From: Gammaproteobacteria bacterium
GTDB lineage: Bacteria > Pseudomonadota > Gammaproteobacteria > Steroidobacterales > Rariloculaceae
NCBI GenBank assembly: GCA_017577365.1
Contig: PKRJ01000010.1
Span: forward strand, 1 to 64,000
Direction of reading: 5' to 3'
Length of the DNA stretch: 64,000 bases
Part shown: positions 11,401 to 19,373 of the stretch, piece by piece
How the letters are laid out: every line of letters begins with the position of its first letter
Numbering within the stretch: the first letter of the stretch is position 1
Notes under the pieces: model-generated
The model's input: the letters and a program-made list of their open reading frames with translations, nothing else
The model's database searches: none
What the model was told of the DNA's origin: nothing
Program-made: the position numbers and the translations under genes

Positions 11401-12029
11401 GCTACAACCTGATGCCGAGCCTCGACCGCTGGGTGATCCGGCAGGCGTTGAGCTCGCTCGTGTGGCGCGAGGAGCGCGGCGGCCCGCCGTATACGCTCGC
11501 GCTCAACCTGTCGGGCACGACCCTGAACGACGCGAAATTCCTCGACTTCCTGCTGGAGGAGCTCGCCGCCGATTCGATCGCGCCGGGCTCGCTCTGCTTC
11601 GAGATCACGGAAACGGCCGCGATCTCCAATCTCGCGAAGGTCGTCTCGTTCATGCGTGCGCTGAAAGCGCGCGGCTGCCGCTTCTCGCTGGATGATTTCG
11701 GCACGGGGCTCTCGTCGCTCACGTACCTGAAGCACCTGCCGGTCGACTATTTGAAGATCGACGGTCAATTCATCCGCAACGTGACGCGCGATCCGACCGA
11801 CGAGAGCATGGTGGACGCGATCGCCCGAATGGCGCGCGCGCTCGACATCGAGACGATCGCCGAGCGCGTCGAGGGCCGCGAGGTGCTGACGCGGCTCGCG
11901 GAGCTCGGTATCTCGTACGCGCAGGGCTTCTTCATCGCCGTGCCGCGCCCCGTCTCCGAGCTCCCGATCCACGGTGCGATCACGGCTGCCGTGCCGGACC
12001 CCCTGCGCGTCGCCGGCATCTCCGACTGA
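8433..12029 (+). CDS. PAS-GAF-GGDEF-EAL cyclic-di-GMP signalling protein
   Basis: A 1198-residue cytoplasmic sensor without membrane segments. Domains in order: PAS (about 80-190), PAS (200-310), GAF (330-490), PAS (497-610), PAS (620-750), diguanylate cyclase (752-920) and phosphodiesterase-type domain (937-1190). The cyclase keeps GGDEF (near 835) and, five residues before it, the RGKD product-inhibition site (RxxD). In the phosphodiesterase domain the name-giving EAL is ELL (YELLLRM, near 965); the metal-binding Glu is kept, as are the Asn in LNLSG, the Glu in FEITETA, DDFGTGLSS and KIDGQF, so activity is possible. ATG at 8433 is used; a GTG six bases upstream is an equal alternative. Both making and breaking c-di-GMP are plausible; which dominates cannot be seen. 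Confidence 0.88.
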   Translation: MLNDRLKRRIAEALSQEAARDALANVLRGLSVSADVTDVLADDDVDPLLDGDIDLAAGSDSREASDRSGVDGYVSCDPSLHAILDHVRDAILTVDRRGRVLCANTAAARLFAAAPSELPGAPITWFLPELDPPATRLGELAERADDTIIDLAPTALAARQRDGRPFTAEVTVSAVGDAERRFYVLCLRNVTERLQNEQALRDSEARYRALVENAPEAIVVYDVDEGRFVDANENAARLFKYTREELLKIGPQAISPDRQPDGLPSFGLVRGYIDRALNGGSPVFEWTHCDSAGEEIPCEVRLFRLPSSTRRLVRASIIDISERRRADTLAHGERRVLELIAANAPLERTLQAVVRLFEQLYPEICAAVMLLDPDGKRIRLAASGGLPAALKEAIADLPVGVDAGPCGTAASLGRPVVVRDVETDPGAAPVRPTLTAAGIAACCSTPIVTAGDRIHGTFCVFFRTPRGPKTDELDVITRLTQLAGIAIRRKQDEAALRESEARYRGLFDNVVDGVFQTTVDGDLISANPALKRMLGIDEDEPLGTQRIVDFYVDPRDRERLLAALEANGSVRGFEYQLRRCNGSIITVVVNARLVRPGDGKPDYLEGTVTDITERKAAERALFREKERAQVTLQSIGDAVLTTDASGRVEYLNPVAEQLTGWDRREAQGKSVQEIIELVDEETGAIVEPPVLRCLAEGRTVNLAANVVLKHRDGTCIAIQDSAAPIQDRSGRVIGAVMVFHDVSRERELHRKLAYYASHDSLTGFINRREFEERLSAAVRAVRQEGAPPYSLLYMDLDQFKVVNDTCGHAAGDLLLRQLAEILKARVRGKDVIARLGGDEFAVLLADCPVKRAVEIAESLREAIAQFKFTWRDGSLQVGVSIGVVPIDASSENVAAVMSAADVACYVAKDLGRNRIHVYEEGDAAERHKEMQWVSRINRAREDDRLELFFQPIVPIGEIRDAPPLYELLLRMRDERGELVRPDSFIPAAERYNLMPSLDRWVIRQALSSLVWREERGGPPYTLALNLSGTTLNDAKFLDFLLEELAADSIAPGSLCFEITETAAISNLAKVVSFMRALKARGCRFSLDDFGTGLSSLTYLKHLPVDYLKIDGQFIRNVTRDPTDESMVDAIARMARALDIETIAERVEGREVLTRLAELGISYAQGFFIAVPRPVSELPIHGAITAAVPDPLRVAGISD

Positions 12030-12089
12030 AGACGGGGACGCGGGCGAAGCGGCCCCCGGCGGCGCGAGAGAACGGCCGTCGTGTACGCT

Positions 12090-13007
12090 ATGCCCATGTC
12101 CGACTCCGTCGATGCCTCGCCCCTGATCGGCGCGGGTGAGCCGCCCGCGTTCTCCGTCGTCCGCTCCGGCACGGCCCGGCCGAACGGCCGTGAGATCGTG
12201 TTCGTCTGCGACCATGCATCGAACCGAATCCCCGCCGCGCTCGGGCGTCTCGGTCTCGACGAACGGCATCTGCTCGACCATATCGCCTGGGATATCGGTG
12301 CGGCCGCCGTCGCCGTGAAGCTGATCGAATGGCTCGGCGGGCGAGGGGTCCTCGGCGGTTACTCGCGGCTCGTCGTCGACCTGAACCGTTCGCTCCGCGA
12401 CGCGAGCGCGTTCGCGCCGATCAGCGACGGCGTGCTGATACCGGGCAATCTCGGCCTCGACGAATCGGCAAAGGCCGCGCGTGCCGAAGCCTTCTACTGG
12501 CCTTATCATCATGCCGTCGACCGGGCGCTCGACGACGCGACCTCATCGGAGGCGACGCCGGTCATGATCGCCGTGCACAGCTTCACGCCTCGGCTCCACG
12601 GCATCGAACGGCCGTGGCACGTCGGCGTCCTGTGGGACAAGGATCCGCGCTTGCCGCTGCGCCTGCTCGCCGCGCTGCGCTCGCATCGCGATATCGTCGC
12701 GGGCGACAACGAGCCGTACTCGGGCCGGCATCCCGCCGATTTCACGATCGATCATCACGCCGAGCCGCGCGGCATCGCGCACGTGAGCCTCGAGATCCGT
12801 CAGGACCTGATTCGCGACGAGCCGGGCCAGCGACGCTGGGCCGAGCGCCTCGCCGAGGTGCTCGCCGAAGCGCTCGACACGCCGGAGCTCTACCGGCCTC
12901 TGCCTGCGGTCGGCCTCGGGCCGGACGAGAGCGGGGCGGGCCGGCGCCGCGTTCCCGACGTGCGCGGAACGACGGCCGCGGCCGTCGGAGGAGGAGGCGT
13001 CCGATGA
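12090..13007 (+). CDS. N-formylglutamate amidohydrolase family protein
   Basis: About 305 residues, matching the FGase (N-formylglutamate deformylase) family: the opening VFVCDHASNRIPAAL, the basic/acidic centre YSRLVVDLNRS and the histidine-rich motifs AVHSFTP and DNEPYSGRHPADFTIDHHAE carry the zinc ligands and acidic residues typical of this peptidase-like fold. True deformylases work in histidine breakdown, but there is no hut gene nearby; here the gene shares an operon with a YbdK-type ligase (ATG overlapping TGA), pointing to metabolism of a small amide or peptide. Start is uncertain: ATG 12090, ATG 12096, or GTG 12081, which has the best-spaced purine run (GAGAG). Confidence 0.8.
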   Translation: MPMSDSVDASPLIGAGEPPAFSVVRSGTARPNGREIVFVCDHASNRIPAALGRLGLDERHLLDHIAWDIGAAAVAVKLIEWLGGRGVLGGYSRLVVDLNRSLRDASAFAPISDGVLIPGNLGLDESAKAARAEAFYWPYHHAVDRALDDATSSEATPVMIAVHSFTPRLHGIERPWHVGVLWDKDPRLPLRLLAALRSHRDIVAGDNEPYSGRHPADFTIDHHAEPRGIAHVSLEIRQDLIRDEPGQRRWAERLAEVLAEALDTPELYRPLPAVGLGPDESGAGRRRVPDVRGTTAAAVGGGGVR

Positions 13008-14188
13008 AGGCGCCCGCGTTCACGCTGGGCGTCGAGGAGGAATATCTCGTCGTCGATCGCACGACGCGGGATCTCGTCGAGGACTTGCCGGCGACGATGC
13101 TTACGCAGTGCAAGTCACGGATCGACGGACAGCAGGTCAAACCGGAGTTCATGCGCGCGCAGATCGAGATCGGCACACGCATCTGCAACAGCCTCGCCGA
13201 GGTACGCGACTCGCTGACCGTGCTGCGCGGCGCGGTCATCGACGTCGCCGACGAGCATGGGCTCGCGCCGCTCGCCGTCTCGACGCATCCGTTCGCCGTG
13301 TGGACGACGCAGAAGCATTCGGAAGGTGCTCGATACCATGCGCTTCGCGAGGAGATGCAGGCGGCCGCGAGGCGCCTCTTGATCTGCGGAATGCACGTGC
13401 ACGTCGGCATCGAGGACGAAGAGCTCCGCATCGATCTGATGAACCAGTTCAGCTACTTCCTCCCGCATCTGCTCGCGCTGTCGTGCTCGTCGCCGCTGTG
13501 GGAGGGTATCGACACGGGGCTCAAGTCGTTCCGTCTCACGGTCTTCGACGGCTTGCCGCGCACCGGCATTCCGGAGCGCTTCGCGAGCTTCGCGGAATTT
13601 CGCCGCCTCGTCCGCGTGATGACCGAGGCGGGCATCATCCAGGACGCGACGAAGATCTGGTGGGATCTCAGGCCGAGCGCGCGCTATCCGACGCTCGAGA
13701 CGCGCATCATGGACGTTTGCACGGACATCGACGACGCGTTGTGTCTCGCCGCGCTCGTCGTGTCGGTGCTGCGGATGCTCTGGCGCTTGCGCTGCGGGAA
13801 TCAGCGTTGGCGCACGTACTCGCCGATGCTCATACGCGAGAACCGCTGGCGTGCGATGCGTTACAGCTTCGATCAGGGCTTGATCGACCTCGGCCGCGGC
13901 AAGGTCGTGCCGTTCCCGCAGCTCCTCGAGGAGCTGCTCGAGCTCGTCCGCGAGGACGCCGAAGCGCTCGGATGCGTGCACGACGTCGAGCACGCGCGCC
14001 GGATCCTCGAGCGCGGCACGAGCGCGCATCGGCAGCTCGCCGTACGGAAGGCCGCGCTCGACGCCGGGGCTTCCGAAGCGGAGGCGAATATCGCCGTCGT
14101 CGATCACTTGATCGAAGAGACACGCCGCGGCGTGCGTCCGAAGCCGACGCCGCACGCCGCCGCGGCGCCGGCCGGGGGTGCGGCGTGA
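13004..14188 (+). CDS. ybdK: YbdK-type carboxylate-amine ligase (glutamate-cysteine ligase family 2)
   Basis: A 394-residue ATP-dependent ligase of the GCS2 family, opening with the family signature FTLGVEEEYLVVD and carrying the HVHVGI and LETRIMDVCTD segments that form the metal/ATP site. YbdK proteins have weak gamma-glutamylcysteine ligase activity in vitro; the physiological substrate is unknown. ATG at 13004 overlaps the preceding stop (ATGA) and has a strong Shine-Dalgarno (GGAGGAGGAGG, 12987-12997), so it is translated together with the amidohydrolase; the stop overlaps the GTG of dusA. One enzyme that forms and one that cleaves amide bonds to an amino acid in one operon suggests a common small-molecule substrate (inference). 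Confidence 0.88.
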   Translation: MKAPAFTLGVEEEYLVVDRTTRDLVEDLPATMLTQCKSRIDGQQVKPEFMRAQIEIGTRICNSLAEVRDSLTVLRGAVIDVADEHGLAPLAVSTHPFAVWTTQKHSEGARYHALREEMQAAARRLLICGMHVHVGIEDEELRIDLMNQFSYFLPHLLALSCSSPLWEGIDTGLKSFRLTVFDGLPRTGIPERFASFAEFRRLVRVMTEAGIIQDATKIWWDLRPSARYPTLETRIMDVCTDIDDALCLAALVVSVLRMLWRLRCGNQRWRTYSPMLIRENRWRAMRYSFDQGLIDLGRGKVVPFPQLLEELLELVREDAEALGCVHDVEHARRILERGTSAHRQLAVRKAALDAGASEAEANIAVVDHLIEETRRGVRPKPTPHAAAAPAGGAA

Positions 14189-15270
14189 GCGTCGAATCCC
14201 TTCGGCGCGAGCGCGCGCCGATCTCGGACGCGGCGCCGCCCGAGCCGCAGCGCGAGCGCCGGATGCGAGCGCGGTCGGGCGCGCCGGTCAGCCGCGTGCT
14301 TTCGGTCGCGCCGATGATGGAGCGCACCGACAGGCATTGCCGCTACTTCCTGCGGCTCGTCGCGCCGAACGCTTTCCTTTATACGGAGATGGTCACGGCG
14401 GCGGCGCTGCGTCACGGCGACCGCGATCGCTTGCTCGCGTTCGACCCGAGCGAGCATCCGGTCGCGCTCCAGCTCGGCGGCAGCGATCCGCACGAGCTCG
14501 CGGCCGCGGCACGGGCGGGCGCAGCGGCGGGCTACGACGAGATCGACCTCAATGTCGGTTGCCCGAGCGACCGCGTGCAGGCGGGCTGCTTCGGCGCGGC
14601 GCTGATGCGCGAGCCCGAGCGGGTCGCTGCGTGCGTCGCGGCGATGCGCGAGGCGGTCGACGTGCCGGTCACCGTCAAGACGCGGCTCGGCGTCGATCAC
14701 GACGACAGCTACGAGTTTCTGTGCCGTTTCGTGGAGACGGTCGCGAGGGCCGGCTGCGAGACGTTCATCGTGCACGCGCGCAAGGCGTGGCTCAAAGGTT
14801 TGAGCCCGAAACAGAACCGGGACGTACCGCCGCTCGACTACGCACGCGTGCGAAGGCTCAAGCGCGATTTTCCGTCACTCGAGGTGATTCTGAACGGCGG
14901 CCTCAAGGACGAGGCGACGGCGCTCGCCGAGCTCGATCACGTCGACGGCGTGATGCTCGGCCGCGCCGCTTACGACGATCCCGTCCTGCTCGGCCGACTC
15001 GACGCGGCGATCTTCGGTCACGAGCCGGTGCCGATCGGCGACGCGCTCGACCGTTACTTCGAGTATGCCGAGCGCGAGATCGCGGCAGGGACGCGTCTTC
15101 GTGCTTTGACCCGGCATCTGATGGGCGCTTTCGCAGGCCGGCCCGGCGGCAGGCACTGGCGCAGGATGCTGAGCGAGCTGCCGAGAAGCGAGGACGATCG
15201 CGCCACGCTCGCTGCGTTACGCGAGCTCGCATGGAACCTCGTCGAGCGTAACGTCCGATACTCCGATTGA
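14185..15270 (+). CDS. dusA: tRNA-dihydrouridine synthase A
   Basis: FMN-dependent enzyme of the (beta/alpha)8 fold that reduces uridine to dihydrouridine in the tRNA D-loop (positions 20/20a for DusA). Family marks: SVAPMMERTDRHCRYFLR at the start of the barrel (DusA pattern), NVGCPSDRVQAGCFGAALM with the catalytic Cys, TVKTRLG, FIVHARKAWLKGLSPKQNR and the phosphate-binding LNGGLK ... VMLGRAAYDDP. The GTG at 14185 overlaps the ybdK stop (GTGA) and follows a G-rich ribosome site, giving 361 residues; the in-frame ATG at 14263, just before the conserved core, would give a protein closer to the usual 330-345. Confidence 0.92.
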   Translation: MSVESLRRERAPISDAAPPEPQRERRMRARSGAPVSRVLSVAPMMERTDRHCRYFLRLVAPNAFLYTEMVTAAALRHGDRDRLLAFDPSEHPVALQLGGSDPHELAAAARAGAAAGYDEIDLNVGCPSDRVQAGCFGAALMREPERVAACVAAMREAVDVPVTVKTRLGVDHDDSYEFLCRFVETVARAGCETFIVHARKAWLKGLSPKQNRDVPPLDYARVRRLKRDFPSLEVILNGGLKDEATALAELDHVDGVMLGRAAYDDPVLLGRLDAAIFGHEPVPIGDALDRYFEYAEREIAAGTRLRALTRHLMGAFAGRPGGRHWRRMLSELPRSEDDRATLAALRELAWNLVERNVRYSD

Positions 15271-15312
15271 TCCGGCCGTAACCTTCGTCCGGCATCGTCC
15301 GAGCCCAGCCGC

Positions 15313-15318
15313 TACAAT
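15313..15318 (+). promoter_or_regulatory. -10 element (TACAAT) before the methyltransferase gene
   Basis: TACAAT matches the sigma-70 -10 consensus at 5 of 6 positions and lies 40 bases before the ATG, with a GAGAGG ribosome site in between. I see no convincing -35 at 16-18 bases upstream. Confidence 0.35.
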
Positions 15319-15358
15319 AGCCGCCCGACCCAGCCTTTCGAGAGGTTCGATTCCGTCT

Positions 15359-16186
15359 ATGTCCACCGCGAAGTCTGCGAAGCGTAAGCCTGTTTTGACG
15401 ATGGCACAGCAGGCCGACATCCACGAGCTTTACGAGGAGGCCGTGCAAGCCGTCGACGCCGAAGTCGAGTATCTCGTCGACACGTTCAAGACTTTGCGGG
15501 GGCGAGAGCCGATCAGCTTCCGCGAGGATTTCTGCGGCACGGCGAGTGCCGCGTGCGAGTGGGTGCGCACGGGCAAGAATCGCATCGCGATCGGCGTCGA
15601 TATCGACGAGGACACGCTCGAGTGGGGACGCGCGAATCGCGTCGGGCGGCTTCCCGAGAAGGACCGCACGCGCGTCAAGCTCATACACGGCGACGTCAGG
15701 ACGGTCGAGACGGAGCCGGTCGACATCATCGGCGCGTTCAATTTCAGCTACTACTGCTTCAAGACGCGCAAGGAGCTCGGCGGCTATTTCCGGCACGCGA
15801 GAACCGCGCTGAACGACGATGGGTTGTTCGTTCTCGACGTCTTCGGCGGCTCGGAGGCGTTCTCCGTGCAGAAGGAAAAGACGAAGTACGAGGATTTCAC
15901 GTACATCTGGGACCAGGCCGAGTTCGATCCGATCACGCATCGGATGCTCTGCCACATCCATTTCAAGTTCCCGGACGGATCCAAGATCAAGAACGCCTTC
16001 ACGTACGACTGGCGGATCTGGACGATGCCGGAGCTCCGGGAGCTGCTCGACGAAGCCGGCTTCTCGAAGGTCCGCGTCTACTGGGAAGGGGAGGACGACG
16101 AGGGCGAGCCGAGCGGCGAGTACTACGAGGCCGAGACCGGCACGCCGGATCCCGCCTGGATCGCCTACGTCGTCGCGGAGAAATAG
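15359..16186 (+). CDS. Class I SAM-dependent methyltransferase, substrate unknown
   Basis: A 275-residue Rossmann-fold methyltransferase. The SAM-binding region is degenerate at motif I (REDFCGTASAACEWV, the G-x-G being FCGTAS), followed by GVDIDEDTLEWGRAN (acidic residue for the ribose), the loop LIHGDVRTV and the motif IV region VDIIGAFNFSYYCFKTR; FVLDVFGG is the post-IV strand. The C-terminal half is rich in aromatic and charged residues (YTYIW-like, HIHFKFPDG), as in small-molecule methyltransferases related to cyclopropane-fatty-acid synthase. It has its own -10 at 15313 and is followed by a 244-base GC-rich gap (16187-16430) holding only the next promoter. Substrate cannot be told. Confidence 0.8.
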   Translation: MSTAKSAKRKPVLTMAQQADIHELYEEAVQAVDAEVEYLVDTFKTLRGREPISFREDFCGTASAACEWVRTGKNRIAIGVDIDEDTLEWGRANRVGRLPEKDRTRVKLIHGDVRTVETEPVDIIGAFNFSYYCFKTRKELGGYFRHARTALNDDGLFVLDVFGGSEAFSVQKEKTKYEDFTYIWDQAEFDPITHRMLCHIHFKFPDGSKIKNAFTYDWRIWTMPELRELLDEAGFSKVRVYWEGEDDEGEPSGEYYEAETGTPDPAWIAYVVAEK

Positions 16187-16364
16187 CCCGGCCGGTTGCC
16201 GCGCGGTCGCGCCGCGGCGACAATGCGGCGCCGCCGCGGCGGGCGGCGGGTCCCGCCCCGGCGCGCGGGAGCGGGCCGATACGTCCTGCCACGTTCGCTC
16301 CGAAGGCGTCCAAGCCGGTTTCGACCGCGGCCGGACGGGGCGCGGTCCGCGTGCGGGGAAGCAC

Positions 16365-16392
16365 GTGACGGACCTGCGGCTCCACGTATAAT
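16365..16392 (+). promoter_or_regulatory. Sigma-70 promoter of the cyclase-FHA gene
   Basis: Perfect -10 TATAAT (16387-16392), with GTGACG (16365-16370, 4 of 6 to TTGACA) 16 bases upstream. The predicted transcript starts near 16399 and leaves a leader of about 30 bases with an AGGAAG ribosome site. Confidence 0.6.
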
Positions 16393-16430
16393 CCGGGTTA
16401 ACTTGGCTCCGCACTCAGCCGAAGGAAGCC

Positions 16431-17333
16431 ATGGGTAGGGAAGTCGAAGTTGCGATCCTGTTCGCCGACGTGGTGGGCAGCACGCAGCTTTACGAGCAGC
16501 TTGGCGACGCCCAGGCTCGCGAGATGGTGGGCCGATGTCTCGCGATCATGCGCGAGGCGACCGAGTCTTGCGGAGGCACCGTCATCAAGACGATGGGCGA
16601 CGAGGTCATGGCGACCTTCCCGACCGCCGACGAGGCGATGAACGCCGCCCGGCGCATGCAGGAACAGATCTCGAACGCCCCCGAGCTCGCCCACCAGCAC
16701 GGCCACGTCTCGATCCGGATCGGGTGCCACTTCGGTCCGGTCGTCCAGGAGCAGCGGGATATCTTCGGCTCGGCCGTGCACATCGCGAACCGCATGACGA
16801 GCCAGGCGAAGGCGAAGCAGATCATCACGACCCTGTCGACCGTCGAGCGGATGTCGCCCGAGTGGCAATCGATGGCGCGCCAGATCGACGTCGCGACCGT
16901 GCGAGGCAAGGCCGACGAGGTCATCCTGTTCGAGGTGCTGTGGCAGCCCGACGAGGCCACGAGCATGCTGCCGACGGTGCCGTGGACGAAGCAGGCGAAC
17001 CGGCGGCCGAAGCGTTTGAGCCTGCGCTATCAGGGCAAGGAAATTCTAGTCGGCGAGGGCCGTAAGAGCGTGACGCTCGGACGTGCCGAGGACAACGACC
17101 TCGTCATCAAGGGCAATCTGATCTCGCGTCTGCACGCCCGCGTCGAGGCGAGCCGCGACAAGTTCACGCTCATCGACGAGAGCACGAACGGAACGTTCGT
17201 GCACACGAGCAGCGGCGAGGAGATCTTCGTGCGCCGCGACAGCACGCAGCTGACCGGCGAGGGCGTGATCGGCCTGGGCCGAGCGGCGCGGCCGGGCACG
17301 CCGCTCGCGGTGCATTACGTCGTCGAGGACTGA
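16431..17333 (+). CDS. Class III nucleotidyl cyclase fused to an FHA domain
   Basis: 300 residues, soluble. Residues 1-165 are a class III adenylate/guanylate cyclase domain: first metal Asp in LFADVVGST, second in TMGDEVMATF with the substrate-selecting Lys two residues before it, and DIFGSAVHIANRM carrying the transition-state Asn and Arg; the catalytic set therefore looks complete. Residues about 195-290 are a forkhead-associated domain, a phosphothreonine reader, with GRAEDND, SRLHAR and STNGTFVH. This would make cAMP (or cGMP) under the control of a phosphorylated partner, or carry the cyclase to one; no Ser/Thr kinase is in the window. It has its own promoter and stands alone between divergent and convergent neighbours. 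Confidence 0.88.
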   Translation: MGREVEVAILFADVVGSTQLYEQLGDAQAREMVGRCLAIMREATESCGGTVIKTMGDEVMATFPTADEAMNAARRMQEQISNAPELAHQHGHVSIRIGCHFGPVVQEQRDIFGSAVHIANRMTSQAKAKQIITTLSTVERMSPEWQSMARQIDVATVRGKADEVILFEVLWQPDEATSMLPTVPWTKQANRRPKRLSLRYQGKEILVGEGRKSVTLGRAEDNDLVIKGNLISRLHARVEASRDKFTLIDESTNGTFVHTSSGEEIFVRRDSTQLTGEGVIGLGRAARPGTPLAVHYVVED

Positions 17334-17341
17334 GTGAAAGA

Positions 17342-17365
17342 GTCCGACCCGCGCACGGGTCGGAC
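17342..17365. terminator. Stem-loop between the convergent cyclase-FHA and pckG genes
   Basis: Perfect 9-bp stem, GTCCGACCC (17342-17350) and GGGTCGGAC (17357-17365), 6-base loop. On the minus strand it is followed by CTCTTTC, so it looks like the pckG terminator; for the plus-strand gene there is no T-run. The arm sequence belongs to the GGGTCGGAC-type repeat discussed in the findings. Confidence 0.6.
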
Positions 17366-17376
17366 CCCTGATCCCG

Positions 17377-19119
17377 TCAGCCGAGCGCCTCGACGACCCG
17401 GCGATGCTCCTCGCGGAGCCGTTTCGGCAAGCGGTCCCCGAACTGCTCGAAGTACGCGCCGAGATCCTTCATCTCGTTACGCCACTGCTCGGGCTCGACC
17501 GCGAGAAGCTGCTCGAGCGTTTGCGGCGAGACGTCGAGGCCCGACACGTCGAGATCCTCCGGGCGGGGCAGATAGCCGATCGGCGTCTCCACGGCACCGG
17601 CGCGGTTCTCGCAGCGCTCGATGATCCAGCGCAGCACGCGCAGGTTCTCGCCGAATCCCGGCCACAGGAATTTCCCGTCCGGGCTCCGCCTGAACCAGTT
17701 CACGTGGAAGATCTTCGGCAGACGGCTCGAGCGTTCCGCGAAGCTCAGCCAGTGCGCCCAGTAGTCGCCGAAGTTGTAGCCGCAGAACGGCTTCATCGCC
17801 ATCGGATCGCGTCGCACGATGCCGACCTTGCCGGTTGCGGCCGCGGTCGTCTCCGACGCGACGCTCGCGCCGACGAGCACGCCGTGCGCCCAGTCCTTCG
17901 CCTCGTAGACGAGCGGCGCGAGCTCGCGGCGACGGCCGCCGAAGATGAGCGCGGAGATCGGCACGCCTTCCGGCGCCTCCGCGAGACTCGAGTAGCTCGG
18001 GTTCTGCTTCGCGGAGACGGTGAAGCGCGAGTTCGGATGCGCGGCGGGGCCGTTGCCCGGCTCGTACGGCTTGCCGAGCCAATCGATGACGGGCACGCCT
18101 TCGTTCTTCTCTTCCCACCACGGCTCGTTGTCCGCGGTCAGCGCGACGTTCGTGAAGATCGTGTCGTGAGTGATCATCTCGAACGCGTTACGGTTCGTCT
18201 GCCGATTCGTTCCCGGCACGACGCCGAAATAGCCGGCCTCAGGGTTGATCGCGCGCAGCCGCCCGTCCTCGCCGAGATGGAGCCAAGCGATGTCGTCGCC
18301 GAGCGTCCAGACTTTCCAGCCCTTGTGGCTCTCGGGCGGAATCAGCATCGCGAGATTCGTCTTGCCGCACGCCGACGGGAACGCGGCCGCGATGTAGTGC
18401 GTCTCGCCTCGCGGGTTCTCGATGCCGACGATCAGCATGTGCTCGGCGAGCCAGCCCTCGTCGCGCGCCTGCCAGCTCGCGATCCGGAGCGCGTGACACT
18501 TCTTGCCGAGCAGCGCATTGCCGCCGTACCCGGAGCCGTAGCTCATGATCAGGAGCTCCTCCGGGAAGTGCATGATGTAGCGCCGTTCCGGATCGAGCTC
18601 GCCCGTGCAGTGCAGCCCCTTGACGAACGTGCCGTCGCGCTCGATCCGCTCGAGCGCGGCCTTCCCCATCCGCGTCATCAGGTGCATGTTCGCGGCGACG
18701 TAAGGGCTGTCGGTGACCTCGACCCCGCAACGCGCGTACGGGGAGTCGAGCGGACCCATGCAGTACGGGATCACGTACATCGTGCGCCCGCGCATCGAGC
18801 CGCGGAAGCATTCGGTCAGAAGCGCCTTGGCTTCGTCGGGCGGCATCCAGTTATTGTTCGGCCCGGCGTCTTCCTGGTTCGTGGTGCAGACGTAGGTCAA
18901 GTGCTCGACGCGGGCGACGTCTTGCGGGTCCGAGCGGTGCAGGTAGCAGTTCGGGTAGGTCTTCTGATTCAGCTCGATCAGCGTGCCGTTGGCGAGCATC
19001 AGATCGATCAGGGCGCGGTATTCCTGCTCGGAGCCGTCGCACCAGTGAATTTTGTCCGGTTGTGTAAGCTCCGCCACCTCGGCGATCCAGTCGCCGAGCG
19101 ATTTCAGTCTTGTCGTCAT
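17377..19119 (-). CDS. pckG: Phosphoenolpyruvate carboxykinase (GTP)
   Basis: A 580-residue GTP-dependent PEPCK that turns oxaloacetate into phosphoenolpyruvate, the entry step of gluconeogenesis. Seen: substrate loop (YVIPYCMGP, SPYVAANMHLMTRMG), the P-loop/kinase-1 motif FPSACGKTNLAML with the hyper-reactive Cys, metal-binding kinase-2 WTLGDDIAWL, and the C-terminal GTP-site FPKIFHVNWFRR-like segment and FLWPGFGENLRVL. Length is close to the roughly 600 residues usual for the family. ATG at 19119. A TATACT at 19162-19157 could be its -10. Presence of pckG rather than the ATP-dependent pckA is of some use for classification. It stands alone, divergent from yoaA. Confidence 0.96.
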   Translation of the reverse strand: MTTRLKSLGDWIAEVAELTQPDKIHWCDGSEQEYRALIDLMLANGTLIELNQKTYPNCYLHRSDPQDVARVEHLTYVCTTNQEDAGPNNNWMPPDEAKALLTECFRGSMRGRTMYVIPYCMGPLDSPYARCGVEVTDSPYVAANMHLMTRMGKAALERIERDGTFVKGLHCTGELDPERRYIMHFPEELLIMSYGSGYGGNALLGKKCHALRIASWQARDEGWLAEHMLIVGIENPRGETHYIAAAFPSACGKTNLAMLIPPESHKGWKVWTLGDDIAWLHLGEDGRLRAINPEAGYFGVVPGTNRQTNRNAFEMITHDTIFTNVALTADNEPWWEEKNEGVPVIDWLGKPYEPGNGPAAHPNSRFTVSAKQNPSYSSLAEAPEGVPISALIFGGRRRELAPLVYEAKDWAHGVLVGASVASETTAAATGKVGIVRRDPMAMKPFCGYNFGDYWAHWLSFAERSSRLPKIFHVNWFRRSPDGKFLWPGFGENLRVLRWIIERCENRAGAVETPIGYLPRPEDLDVSGLDVSPQTLEQLLAVEPEQWRNEMKDLGAYFEQFGDRLPKRLREEHRRVVEALG

Positions 19120-19373
19120 TGATTCGTATAGCTAGATGGGGAGTACGGGTCACGCAAGTATAGCGCGCCGCCGCCGCGTGTGCGGCGCGATACTGTCCGT
19201 TCGAGTACGAACGGGCCTGGAAAAAGCTCGATTTTGCGATTTCCCGCACACTTCGCACCGGCGCGGCCGACCCCTTCGAGACCGTCGCGGCGCGGCTCGA
19301 CGGCCCGCGATTCGCGGCGGGGAATACCGATTCGCCGGGGCGGCGGCCGGCCGGTTCGGGGTATAGTCGGGCG

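Noticed and set aside
8328..12512. Very long open frame on the minus strand (about 1394 codons) opposite the PAS/GGDEF/EAL gene
   Set aside because: High-GC shadow frame: composition dominated by R/A/D/E/H repeats, no domain recognisable, while the plus strand has clear domains throughout.
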